From: a virus
Virus record (IMG/VR): IMGVR_UViG_3300031772_004323
Coordinates: 1 to 48,624 of that record
DNA: 48,624 nucleotides
Strand: one strand, 5' to 3'
Shown here: one piece after another, positions 40,210-47,690 of the stretch
Layout of the letters: each line of letters starts with the position of its first letter
Position numbering within the stretch: the stretch's first letter is position 1
Position numbers and translations under genes: made by a program
The notes under the pieces: model-generated
Database searches by the model: none
What the model was told of the DNA's origin: nothing
What the model saw: the letters and a program-made list of their open reading frames with translations, nothing else

Positions 40210-40731
40210 ATGGCTAATACCGACAGAATATTATATCTCGATATGGATGGCGTGATTTCAGACTTTAACAAGCAAGTGATTAAATACACTAAATTGTCAC
40301 TGGGAGAGCCCTTGGACAGCGATTTATTAACGCAAAAATACGGCCGGAAGGAGCTTTTAACGATAATGGACTCTGGAGGGGAGGAATTCTTTTCTGAGAT
40401 GCCTATTATGAAGGATATGTATGAGTTAAAGTCCTTCATTTTTAACAATTTTATAAATATTAAGATACTCAGTTGTATCAAGGGAAATCCTCCTGCCACT
40501 GATAGAATAAATGGTAAACTTAAATGGTTAAAGACTTATAGTTTCAATTTACCAGATGCCAATATTATACTTATAGATAAGAGTGTAAATAAGCAAAAAT
40601 ATGCTAGACCAAATGACATTTTAATAGATGATATGGAAATAAATATAAATCAATGGAATCAGCGCGGTGGGATTGGAATATTACATAAAAATTCCAAAGA
40701 TACAATCAGGCAACTTAGCCAATATGTCTAA
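40210..40731 (+). CDS. HAD-family phosphatase / 5'-nucleotidase-like protein
   Basis: A 173-residue haloacid-dehalogenase-fold protein. Motif I is YLDMDGVISDF with nucleophile D11 and acid D13; a motif II-like ILSCIKG (about residue 95) and the C-terminal motif IV ILIDDMEININQW (about 136-148) are present. Together they resemble the small 5'(3')-deoxyribonucleotidase and phage HAD proteins. Likely role is dephosphorylation of a nucleotide or repair end. Its stop overlaps the start of the next gene. Confidence 0.8.
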   Translation: MANTDRILYLDMDGVISDFNKQVIKYTKLSLGEPLDSDLLTQKYGRKELLTIMDSGGEEFFSEMPIMKDMYELKSFIFNNFINIKILSCIKGNPPATDRINGKLKWLKTYSFNLPDANIILIDKSVNKQKYARPNDILIDDMEININQWNQRGGIGILHKNSKDTIRQLSQYV

Positions 40732-42187
40732 TAATATAAAAGATAAATTTAAAATTTACAACAATACTCTAGATCCGTTACTCTGGGATTCGGCCGGAAA
40801 TCTTAAACCAGATGTTGCGAAACAATTGCTGACAATTGCTAATGAATTTTATGAAAGCTTGGAAATCAAACCATTGCTACGCAATGTAATACTTCTTGGT
40901 TCTGCTGCATCATTCAACTATAGTGCAAAAAGTGATATAGATATTCACTTGGTAATAGATTTTAAAGAGTTGGACATGGAAAATGAGGATGCGCATAAAT
41001 ATGTTAATGCATTAAAATCGGTATGGAATGACAAACATGATATTCATATAAAAGGAAAAAATGTTGAAGTTTACATTCAGGATGTAAAACATATTACTCA
41101 TGCCAACGGCATTTATTCATTATTAAATTCGATTTGGCTGAAAAAACCTATAAAAGAAAATACTGGAATAGTTGATAAGGAGCTTATAAAACAAAAATAT
41201 AACGATATGGTTTATAAGATAGTCAATTTGGAAAAATCCACAGGAGACAACAAAACAAAAATTGAAAAAATAAAACAAATTCTCACCGACATATATGTAA
41301 TGCGGCAAGCAGGTTTGGATTCTGCGGGAGAATTGAGCACAGAGAATATAGTTTTTAAGTTACTAAGACATCGTAATTTTATCAAACGATTGAAAGATTT
41401 AAAAGATGTTTTGTATGATAAAGCTCTATCGTTGAATGAAGCAATAGAGGCAAACTTACAAGTTAAAAAAGATAAAATTAGTGACCGCTTGACCAGATTT
41501 TTTCTATGGAATGGGGGACAAAAAGTTGGGAAGTTAGCAGTCAATCGTGGATTATATGAAAATTATTATGTAATTTCATCGTTTATTGTTCACAACAAAG
41601 CAGATCGCGGCCGTGGTTATGGCTCAAAATTAATAAAAGCTGTTTTGGCGGATAAAGATTATGCTGATAGACCGCTGATTGTTAAACCAGAACCATATTA
41701 TGATGATGACACAACAGTTTCAGAATTAATGGATATGTATAAAAAGTTTGGGTTTATACCGTGGAAAGAAGATTTAAATTATATGATTTATAATAGACCA
41801 TTGAATGAAAACATAAAGATTGATAATATTAATGGTATCGGTGCTGTTCCGTGGAATCAAGAAGTGAACTATCGAGGCTTTAAGCGTTATATGACGCCGA
41901 ATGAATTTTTGAAACTTGCGTTGCCTATTTACGAAAAAGAATCTATAGATTTTTATATAAATTTAATCAAAAAAGATGGGATAGCATCGCCGTGGTTAGA
42001 AGTTGATTGGAATAAAAAATTAAAATGTTGGAGAACAGTTGGCCACGAAGGAAGGCATAGAATGGCCGCAGTGCAAAAAATTTCTCCAAATGAAAAAATA
42101 GAAATCCATGTGTTTCCCCGTGGTATGAGAGCAAAAGACTTGACAGATGATATGAAAAATGCCATAATATTAAAACAATTAAAATGA
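40724..42187 (+). CDS. Three-domain fusion: nucleotidyltransferase, GNAT acetyltransferase, HEGRHR domain
   Basis: A 487-residue protein. The start at 40724 overlaps the HAD gene; an earlier in-frame ATG (40667) lies inside that gene. Residues 50-110 have a Pol-beta/MNT nucleotidyltransferase motif: LLGSAASFNYSAKSDIDIHL (G59-S60, D71-x-D73). Residues 240-345 look like a GNAT domain with the acetyl-CoA loop RGRGYG (R295-G300) and YKKFGFIPW. The last 110 residues carry GHEGRHRMAAV (H441-R446), as in ParB/sulfiredoxin-like phage domains. No toxin-antitoxin partner is seen. Such chains of enzyme domains resemble the polyvalent proteins that phages inject to modify host targets. Confidence 0.72.
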   Translation: MSNNIKDKFKIYNNTLDPLLWDSAGNLKPDVAKQLLTIANEFYESLEIKPLLRNVILLGSAASFNYSAKSDIDIHLVIDFKELDMENEDAHKYVNALKSVWNDKHDIHIKGKNVEVYIQDVKHITHANGIYSLLNSIWLKKPIKENTGIVDKELIKQKYNDMVYKIVNLEKSTGDNKTKIEKIKQILTDIYVMRQAGLDSAGELSTENIVFKLLRHRNFIKRLKDLKDVLYDKALSLNEAIEANLQVKKDKISDRLTRFFLWNGGQKVGKLAVNRGLYENYYVISSFIVHNKADRGRGYGSKLIKAVLADKDYADRPLIVKPEPYYDDDTTVSELMDMYKKFGFIPWKEDLNYMIYNRPLNENIKIDNINGIGAVPWNQEVNYRGFKRYMTPNEFLKLALPIYEKESIDFYINLIKKDGIASPWLEVDWNKKLKCWRTVGHEGRHRMAAVQKISPNEKIEIHVFPRGMRAKDLTDDMKNAIILKQLK

Positions 42188-42684
42188 AAACAAAATTAAA
42201 ACAATTAATACCAGAAATAAATAAAAGTCTAAAAAGATTTTATGTGGCATACAATGAATATTCAGAGGTGACACGGCCTAGGAGTCCTGACGATGAGTGG
42301 GATGCTGATGATATTCTTACCACTGTTGAATTTGAAAATGCCTTTATTGCTATTGATGGAGACACCGCTGGCAAGCACACTGTAGATGTTACATCTTATG
42401 CGGCGAGCGATGGTACTAGCGACCACTATTTCAGAGAAATGGATATAGAATGGAATGAAAATTTTGATGATATATATCTTGTTTACGCAAGATATTCAGA
42501 TGGAGATACCTTTCATAGAGAAGAGGGCAAGTGGGCAGTAATTGCAGCTTTTTCAGATATTCATAAAGCAAAAACTTGGATAAAGAGGAATGAAGAAATT
42601 GTTGGTAAGAATTTTAGCGGATATTTTGAGAGATATCATGGCTTACACATTGAAAAATTACCATTTAAAAACTATACGATATGA
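42184..42684 (+). CDS. Tagged protein (166 aa)
   Basis: Begins MKTKLKQLIPEINKSLKRFY, a diverged form of the shared tag (LIPE/I). The remainder is an acidic domain of unknown function with many Asp and Glu (SPDDEWDADD, DGDTAGKHTVD) and a C-terminal helix. It starts on ATGA overlap with the three-domain fusion, so the two are translationally coupled and may be delivered or act together. No family recognised. Confidence 0.65.
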   Translation: MKTKLKQLIPEINKSLKRFYVAYNEYSEVTRPRSPDDEWDADDILTTVEFENAFIAIDGDTAGKHTVDVTSYAASDGTSDHYFREMDIEWNENFDDIYLVYARYSDGDTFHREEGKWAVIAAFSDIHKAKTWIKRNEEIVGKNFSGYFERYHGLHIEKLPFKNYTI

Positions 42685-42696
42685 CAATATTATAGA

Positions 42697-42704
42697 TATT
42701 TATT
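42697..42704 (+). promoter_or_regulatory. TATTTATT, variant of the candidate late promoter
   Basis: One mismatch from TATTTATA, 21 nt before the ATG at 42726, with ACAAGGAATAAA between as ribosome-binding site. Confidence 0.4.
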
Positions 42705-42725
42705 GATATACAAGGAATAAACGAT

Positions 42726-43220
42726 ATGGCAAAAAAACAAGATGTACAAAAAAAGAAATCAAGAATTACTAAAAAAAGTGTAATTCTAGTAGTAGTTAGC
42801 GCTTTGATATTATTGAGCTGTCTATATGCGACACAAATATTAAAATGTAAGCGTCCATGCAAACACCCGTCCGTTGTGACAAATATTACTACAATCGTAA
42901 CTAATAATGTTACAACCATTGTAACAAATGTTGTAACTGAACCTACGCCAATGCCAAAATTTGAGGATATTACCGGCGTTGATATGACTCAAAACTTTGT
43001 GCAAAAAACGAATGTCGTGGCATCCTATAAAACTAGCTGGGACAATAAGCATTTATGTACCCCACTTACAACTGAAATCAAGAAAACAGAAATTAAGACC
43101 ATACAAGTTTCACAATTGAATTTAGTTTGGTTGGGCAAAAAACACACTCTCACCGAAGAAAAGCTAGTAAATACCTCTTGTAAAGTGGTTGAAAAATGCG
43201 TTGACCGAATTCCGTGGTAA
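42726..43220 (+). CDS. Membrane-anchored protein with Thr/Val repeats (164 aa)
   Basis: A basic N-terminus (MAKKQDVQKKKSRITKK) precedes one membrane segment (SVILVVVSALILLSCLYATQ, about residues 18-37), so the rest should face the periplasm. Next comes a Thr/Val/Asn-rich repeat (VVTNITTIVTNN, VTTIVTNVVTEP) and a soluble domain with four cysteines. A lipobox-like LLSC occurs at C33 but is preceded by an unusually long n-region. No family recognised. Possible roles are envelope attachment, superinfection exclusion or lysis; none is supported by motifs. Confidence 0.6.
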   Translation: MAKKQDVQKKKSRITKKSVILVVVSALILLSCLYATQILKCKRPCKHPSVVTNITTIVTNNVTTIVTNVVTEPTPMPKFEDITGVDMTQNFVQKTNVVASYKTSWDNKHLCTPLTTEIKKTEIKTIQVSQLNLVWLGKKHTLTEEKLVNTSCKVVEKCVDRIPW

Positions 43221-43221
43221 A

Positions 43222-44733
43222 TTAAATTCTATTAGTAAATATCCATTTGCTGTTGCCACAATCCCAAATTCTATCATAGCCATTTAATTTCATATTTTCC
43301 CATTCACTCAATTTTGGATCAAAGGTTTTTAGAATCTTTTTTAACTTATGCTTTTGAAAACTCATGCGATTTTTTAAATCCTTATAATTGTTGATTATAT
43401 AACTATATCCAGGAGGTGTGTGGTCTACAAAATTAAACCCTAATTTTTTATATAAATTACCATGAAAATATCTCCTATCACAATATGAAACAATATTTTT
43501 TGGTGCATAATTTTGAATGAAATAAACAAATAATTTACTGGCGCCTCCATTAACTATGGTGTTTGTTTTGTTACAAAACCTTGTTAATTCCCACTGAAAG
43601 CATTTTTCAAATCGAGAACCTTTTCTAAATGTCATAATAGACACCAAATCGGTTTTGTGATATAACCCAATTTTTATTGTAGATTTATCCTCTCCTTGTA
43701 AATGATTGCGGTTTAAAAATTCATTCTTTTCTTTTTCAGTCACTTCTATAATGCTACACTCGCGCGCATTAATTTTATCTATAACAGAAACATTTAATAA
43801 ATTTTTAATTATAGATTTTACAATTTCTTCCTTATATAACCATTCATTTTCAAATATGTGTATAAGATTAATTCCATGATAAGCGCAGGATTTGGTTTTA
43901 TTTAAATGATAAAGCCTGTTTGTTTCTCCTGAATTTTCACTGTGCCAATATAAACCATTTATCTCAAAAGCATATTTTTTGTCGGGAATATAAAAATCTA
44001 ATTCCTTTCCAACTAATATTGTTCTATCATTCCGTTTTATAATTGTTTCTTTATCAACTATTTCTTGAAGAAATTTATAAAATTTATTTTCAACGGTGGT
44101 TATTTTCTCAGGCTCACAATAATCACAGAATAAATTATTTAAATTATACACAGTAGTTTCTAAAATTTTATTACAATTTAAACATTTTAATTTGTATAAA
44201 TTACTAAAATGGTATCCTTTATAATCAACTTTAGAACACAATAACTCAAGCTTCTTATCTTTGCAAAAATTTATCAAAAAATCATAGTGATTAGATTTTT
44301 TAGTCAATGTGGTTTGTTCAACAATAGTTTTAGATTTTTGAGGATTATCTACACCATACCGAGATAACATAGTAGATTTTATCTTTTTTATGTTGTTATA
44401 ATTTTCGATACCATACCTGTCTTTTAATGTTGCTTTAACGTTAATAATAAAATTAGGCATTTTTGCTGGATGATCAACACCATATTTATTTAACATTGAT
44501 CGCTTAAAGGTGTCTTGAACCTTTTTTGTTTGCATTGGATGTTCGACGCCATATTTTTTTAAATAAGTCTTTTTTTGACTTTCACGCATTTTGTTAAGAA
44601 CCGAAGGCGCGTGCTGTGCACATGTTTTACTACAATATACTTGATGTTTTTTTTCATATTTGATGTTAAAATCCTTGCCACAAGTTGGACAACGATTAAT
44701 TACAGTCAGTGGATTCTTTTTTGGTCTAGCCAT
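43222..44733 (-). CDS. Homing endonuclease-like protein (VSR/EDxHD type)
   Basis: A 503-residue protein opposite to its neighbours. Residues 12-40 form a zinc ribbon-like site (CPTCGKDF...YCSKTC). Then come four KYGV-x-HPxQ-type repeats (LKKYGVEHPMQ, LNKYGVDHPAK, KDRYGIENYNN, LSRYGVDNPQK) that bind DNA in this group. The nuclease core shows GKELDFYIPDKKYAFEINGLYWHSE, as in VSR-like EDxHD homing enzymes, followed by INLIHIFENEW. A C-terminal domain is typical of the family (GGASKLFVYF, SYCDRRYFHG). It is a freestanding selfish gene next to the tail tube gene. Confidence 0.85.
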   Translation of the reverse strand: MARPKKNPLTVINRCPTCGKDFNIKYEKKHQVYCSKTCAQHAPSVLNKMRESQKKTYLKKYGVEHPMQTKKVQDTFKRSMLNKYGVDHPAKMPNFIINVKATLKDRYGIENYNNIKKIKSTMLSRYGVDNPQKSKTIVEQTTLTKKSNHYDFLINFCKDKKLELLCSKVDYKGYHFSNLYKLKCLNCNKILETTVYNLNNLFCDYCEPEKITTVENKFYKFLQEIVDKETIIKRNDRTILVGKELDFYIPDKKYAFEINGLYWHSENSGETNRLYHLNKTKSCAYHGINLIHIFENEWLYKEEIVKSIIKNLLNVSVIDKINARECSIIEVTEKEKNEFLNRNHLQGEDKSTIKIGLYHKTDLVSIMTFRKGSRFEKCFQWELTRFCNKTNTIVNGGASKLFVYFIQNYAPKNIVSYCDRRYFHGNLYKKLGFNFVDHTPPGYSYIINNYKDLKNRMSFQKHKLKKILKTFDPKLSEWENMKLNGYDRIWDCGNSKWIFTNRI

Positions 44734-44814
44734 ATAGTTTATACCTTTACGCTTTAATGTCGTAGTATAATTATATGAATTGATAACTTTTACACAATTT
44801 TTTATATTTTAAAA

Positions 44815-44822
44815 TATTTATA
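44815..44822 (+). promoter_or_regulatory. TATTTATA motif, candidate late promoter of the tail tube
   Basis: Exact motif, 49 nt before the ATG at 44872. It is part of a palindrome (ATATTTATAAATAT), so it also reads TATAAATA in T4 orientation shifted by a few bases. Confidence 0.55.
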
Positions 44823-44849
44823 AATATGATAAGAAATCATTGTAATAAC

Positions 44850-44863
44850 AATAAACAAAGGAA
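44850..44863 (+). promoter_or_regulatory. AATAAACAAAGGAA leader with strong ribosome-binding site
   Basis: Same 14 bases as before the tail sheath gene at 36740-36753. Confidence 0.65.
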
Positions 44864-44871
44864 TTCATAAT

Positions 44872-45363
44872 ATGGCAGACCTACTTACAAACTCAGAAAT
44901 ATTTTATACTAGTTTTGAGCCAAAGGTTCAAAACAGATTTATTATGTATATTGATGGAATTCCATCATTTATACTAAAGAAATGTGATAGACCAAAATTT
45001 AATGCAGATAGAAAACCAATTGACCACATCAATTTGCAGCGTTACTACCGTGGAAAACATATTTGGCAAGAAGTAGCAGCCGAATTGTATGACCCAATTG
45101 TTCCATCCGGCGCACAAACCGTAATGGAGTGGGTTCGATTGAGTCACGAATCTGTAACAGGCCGCGATGGTTATATGGATTTCTATAAGAAAGATATTGT
45201 TTTTGATGTCCTTGGACCTGTCGGTGATAAAGTTGAAGAATGGACATTGAAAGGCGCATTTGTAACCAATGGTGAATTTGGAAATATGGACTGGGCAAAT
45301 CTTGGAGATTATTTGCCAATTACAATTACGATTAGTTATGACTATGCCCTGCTCCAATTTTAG
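44872..45363 (+). CDS. Tail tube protein (T4 gp19-like)
   Basis: A 163-residue tube subunit, the same length as T4 gp19. It has the family layout: N-terminal EPKVQNRFIMYIDGIPSFIL, the CDRPKFNADRKPIDHINLQR loop, YRGKHIWQEV, and the C-terminal GNMDWANLGDYLPITITISY. Hexamers stack into the inner tail tube through which DNA leaves. A shared strong leader and two terminators show it is an isolated, strongly expressed unit. Confidence 0.95.
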   Translation: MADLLTNSEIFYTSFEPKVQNRFIMYIDGIPSFILKKCDRPKFNADRKPIDHINLQRYYRGKHIWQEVAAELYDPIVPSGAQTVMEWVRLSHESVTGRDGYMDFYKKDIVFDVLGPVGDKVEEWTLKGAFVTNGEFGNMDWANLGDYLPITITISYDYALLQF

Positions 45364-45384
45364 TACATAAAAGCAAGCTATACA

Positions 45385-45418
45385 AAAAATCCCCACATTA
45401 TAAAGTGTGGGGTTTTTG
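45385..45418 (+). terminator. Rho-independent terminator after the tail tube gene
   Basis: CCCCACA (45391-45397) pairs with TGTGGGG (45406-45412) and is flanked by an A run and a T run. Confidence 0.93.
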
Positions 45419-45436
45419 TTTTTTTTAATAGGACAT

Positions 45437-45471
45437 AAAAATCCCGACTGGAATAACCAGCCGGGATTTTT
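45437..45471. terminator. Bidirectional terminator between convergent genes
   Basis: AAAAATCCCG (45437-45446) pairs with CGGGATTTTT (45462-45471), with an inner TGG/CCA pairing. The A and T runs allow it to work on both strands; on the minus strand it follows the exported-protein gene by 12 nt. Confidence 0.9.
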
Positions 45472-45483
45472 GAATTACTGCGA

Positions 45484-46272
45484 TTAACGACCAACAGGGA
45501 ACGGAGTGGCTTCATTACCACTGACGTTATCCAATGTTGAGTGAATGCCCTTACCACCAAAGCCATAAACGACTTGGAATACAGCAAGATAGTCGCCGTG
45601 ACTATCACGCTCGGCTTTAACGGCCAAATCCCAATTTTTATCAATGGAATAGGCCAAGGCAGGACCAGCATAAACGCCCTTAACATCTCCGCCCTTATAG
45701 CCAACAGTGGTTTCTGTGGAGAATCTATCGTTCCACTTATGAACCCAGAAGCCTGCACCACTATCGGTGGCTTCATCGCCATTACTATTGGTGTTCAGAT
45801 GGAGAACGCCCTTACCGCCGAATGAGTTTTTATCATTGATACTCAAGCCGGCAATTGGACGAAATGCCCATAGATCCGAACCGCGTGTATTGCGATCATA
45901 GGTAAACAAGGCAGCTACAGCAGCGGTCTGATTATTTTTACAAGGAAGGCCACGTAAGAAAAGGCCTGCGTTTCCATTATAAACGCCTTTATTTGCGCCA
46001 GAATCGGTTTCGGACATGCCTGCGCTACCACCGAGTTGTCCGCCCAAAATAGCGTTATTATCGAACTTGTAGACAGCGAAGCCATCTTGGATTCCAACCG
46101 AAGCATTTAATGCCTCATTTTTATCATCGGCCTTTGTGATGCCACTAGAAGCGTTAATGTAAAGATTGGATGAAATGACTGCGGGAACATCTTCTACTCC
46201 ACCCGCTCTAACAGCCATTGTACCAACCAAGGCAATAACAGCAATTGCAATTAATACTTTTACTTTATTCAT
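45484..46272 (-). CDS. Exported, beta-barrel-like protein of possible host origin
   Basis: A 262-residue protein from ATG 46272 (GGAGAAAG upstream); an earlier in-frame ATG at 46305 would place 11 charged residues before the signal peptide MNKVKVLIAIAVIALVGTMA (cleavage after VRA, residue 23). The mature part alternates polar and hydrophobic residues in strand-like runs with many Gly and Asn (AILGGQLGGSAG, FRPIAGLSINDKN, STETTVGYKGGDVKGVYAGP), as in small outer-membrane barrels or surface proteins. The base composition is less AT-rich than the neighbours, like the capsid gene. It stands alone on the minus strand between terminators. Confidence 0.65.
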   Translation of the reverse strand: MNKVKVLIAIAVIALVGTMAVRAGGVEDVPAVISSNLYINASSGITKADDKNEALNASVGIQDGFAVYKFDNNAILGGQLGGSAGMSETDSGANKGVYNGNAGLFLRGLPCKNNQTAAVAALFTYDRNTRGSDLWAFRPIAGLSINDKNSFGGKGVLHLNTNSNGDEATDSGAGFWVHKWNDRFSTETTVGYKGGDVKGVYAGPALAYSIDKNWDLAVKAERDSHGDYLAVFQVVYGFGGKGIHSTLDNVSGNEATPFPVGR

Positions 46273-46440
46273 ACTTTCTACTTTCTCCTGTTTTGTTTGT
46301 TTCAAATATAACCTATGTTATTTGTTTTAATACATATAGAAAAACCAACCAAAAACGCAATATAAAAACAGAAAATTTAACCATTTTTAAACTTGAATTC
46401 TCTCAACTAATAATATGGAGTTTTTTGTGTTAAACTCTTT

Positions 46441-46456
46441 TATTTATATATTTATT
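46441..46456 (+). promoter_or_regulatory. TATTTATA followed by TATTTATT, candidate late promoter
   Basis: The two motifs abut at 46441-46448 and 46449-46456, 11 nt before the ATG at 46468. The 167 bases between the exported-protein gene and this site hold no other recognisable element on the plus strand. Confidence 0.5.
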
Positions 46457-46467
46457 GGTATATTATT

Positions 46468-46785
46468 ATGAAAAAATCACAACTAAAGCAATTAATCAAG
46501 GAAGTCATTAACCAAAGTCTTAATGAAGATAAATTTTTTATTATCAATTATGAAAAACCAAAAGGCGGTTATTACGAAACATTTTATATAAATGCAGAAG
46601 ACTCTGACGATGCTTTGAATAAAGTTGCCGCTAAATTAGGTCATGTTAATTTCTATATTAAACAGGCCAGATTAAATGATGTAGAGATGGAGGGTTTAAG
46701 AGATACAATAAAAGAACTCATTGATAAAATGTCTGATGAAAATTTGCGTGGGTTGTTGAAACACATCAAATCAAATAAACTATGA
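46468..46785 (+). CDS. Tagged small protein (105 aa)
   Basis: Starts MKKSQLKQLIKEVINQSLNE, the shared tag with site LIKE/V. The middle is a short alpha/beta segment (FFIINYEKPKGGYYETFYIN, AEDSDDALNKVAAKL), then two C-terminal helices (MEGLRDTIKELIDKMSDEN). Unknown function. First of a run of coupled genes to the window's end; it ends on ATGA overlap with the next. Confidence 0.68.
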   Translation: MKKSQLKQLIKEVINQSLNEDKFFIINYEKPKGGYYETFYINAEDSDDALNKVAAKLGHVNFYIKQARLNDVEMEGLRDTIKELIDKMSDENLRGLLKHIKSNKL

Positions 46786-47036
46786 AAAAATCACAACTAA
46801 AACAGCTTATACACGAAGTAATACAGGAATCCAAAGATGAATGGCGCTGGGTTGGTTCAGGCTTTAAACCGAGTGGAAATGTGTATCTATATAAAGGAAA
46901 TAGATCCATTCTTAGTTGTCAAGATGGCGTTGATCCAAAAGATGCAGAATTTATACTCAAGGCTCTTAATAATTTTAATGCTAGCAACAATAATTCGTCT
47001 CAAGAACGAGCCGACCATTACAAAGGAAAACTTTAA
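46782..47036 (+). CDS. Tagged small protein (84 aa)
   Basis: Starts MKKSQLKQLIHEVIQESKDE with sites LIHE/V and VIQE/S. The body (WVGSGFKPSGNVYLYKGNRS; PKDAEFILKALNNF) is a small domain of unknown function. It overlaps the previous gene by ATGA and its TAATG stop/start junction joins it to the membrane protein at 47036. The first 20 bases equal those of the gene at 46468. Confidence 0.65.
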   Translation: MKKSQLKQLIHEVIQESKDEWRWVGSGFKPSGNVYLYKGNRSILSCQDGVDPKDAEFILKALNNFNASNNNSSQERADHYKGKL

Positions 47037-47287
47037 TGAATCGAGAAGCAAAATGGGTAATCATCAGAGTCGTCCTATATTTTGGGATAAGCTTTATTCC
47101 GGATATTTTAAATGTTATGGGAGAGTCGGCTAAGTATGAATATTGGCCATCAGGAGTTAGAATTACCGCAGCGGCTTTGAGCGGAACATTGGCGGGACTA
47201 ATTTCAATAAAAGCATATTTAGACGGAACATTTCAAACTTGGAATGAAGATAGAAAAAAACAAATAGAGGCAGATAAAACTATATGA
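47036..47287 (+). CDS. Small membrane protein (83 aa)
   Basis: Two probable membrane helices: WVIIRVVLYFGISFIPDILN (about 7-26) and VRITAAALSGTLAGLISIKA (about 41-60), with charged ends and a basic C-terminal tail. No family recognised with confidence. Size and topology fit a holin-like or small envelope protein, and no other holin candidate is evident here, but this alone is weak. Start and stop overlap neighbours (TAATG and ATGA), so it is translated with the tagged genes around it. Confidence 0.6.
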   Translation: MNREAKWVIIRVVLYFGISFIPDILNVMGESAKYEYWPSGVRITAAALSGTLAGLISIKAYLDGTFQTWNEDRKKQIEADKTI

Positions 47288-47682
47288 AGCGCATTGAACT
47301 TAAACGATTAATAAAAGAAGTAATACAGGAAGTATCTGCTACGGCTGAAGAAAATGTTGCAAATAGTGTTATTAGTAATTGGAAAGAAACACTGGGAACA
47401 ACTAAAGTGTATAACATTGAAATTTCTTCCGACTCACGCACGCTAACGATTAAATTAATTGATGGTGGCACGGCACAAATAAGCTCACAGACACCTCTGA
47501 TATTAAAACCATTTAATCATGTAAATGAAAGCAGAAAAAAAGAATTTAACAGAAAATGGGTTAAGCCTGGCTGTAAGTATTGTGAGGAGCATAAATTTGA
47601 CAGAGATATGCCAGCTCATGAACCAAGTTCAGCTTGTGAATCAGGAAAGAAACCGCATTGCACATGTGATGCTTGCTATTGA
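47284..47682 (+). CDS. Tagged Cys-rich protein (132 aa)
   Basis: Starts MKRIELKRLIKEVIQEVSAT, the shared tag with sites LIKE/V and VIQE/V. A beta-rich domain (VYNIEISSDSRTLTIKLIDG) follows, then a C-terminal metal-binding segment with GCKYCEEHKFDR and SGKKPHCTCDACY. Cys and His spacing suggests one or two zinc sites. Unknown function. It resembles other tag-plus-zinc proteins at 19765 and 47691. Confidence 0.68.
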   Translation: MKRIELKRLIKEVIQEVSATAEENVANSVISNWKETLGTTKVYNIEISSDSRTLTIKLIDGGTAQISSQTPLILKPFNHVNESRKKEFNRKWVKPGCKYCEEHKFDRDMPAHEPSSACESGKKPHCTCDACY

Positions 47683-47690
47683 GGAATAAT

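Noticed and set aside
42726-43220. Lipoprotein assignment from LLSC at C33
   Set aside because: The n-region before the hydrophobic segment is about 17 residues and very basic, unusual for signal peptidase II substrates; a plain membrane anchor is simpler.
46245-46433. Plus-strand 62-codon open frame beside the exported protein start
   Set aside because: It overlaps the signal peptide region of the minus-strand gene, has no ribosome-binding site and looks like translated noncoding AT-rich sequence.
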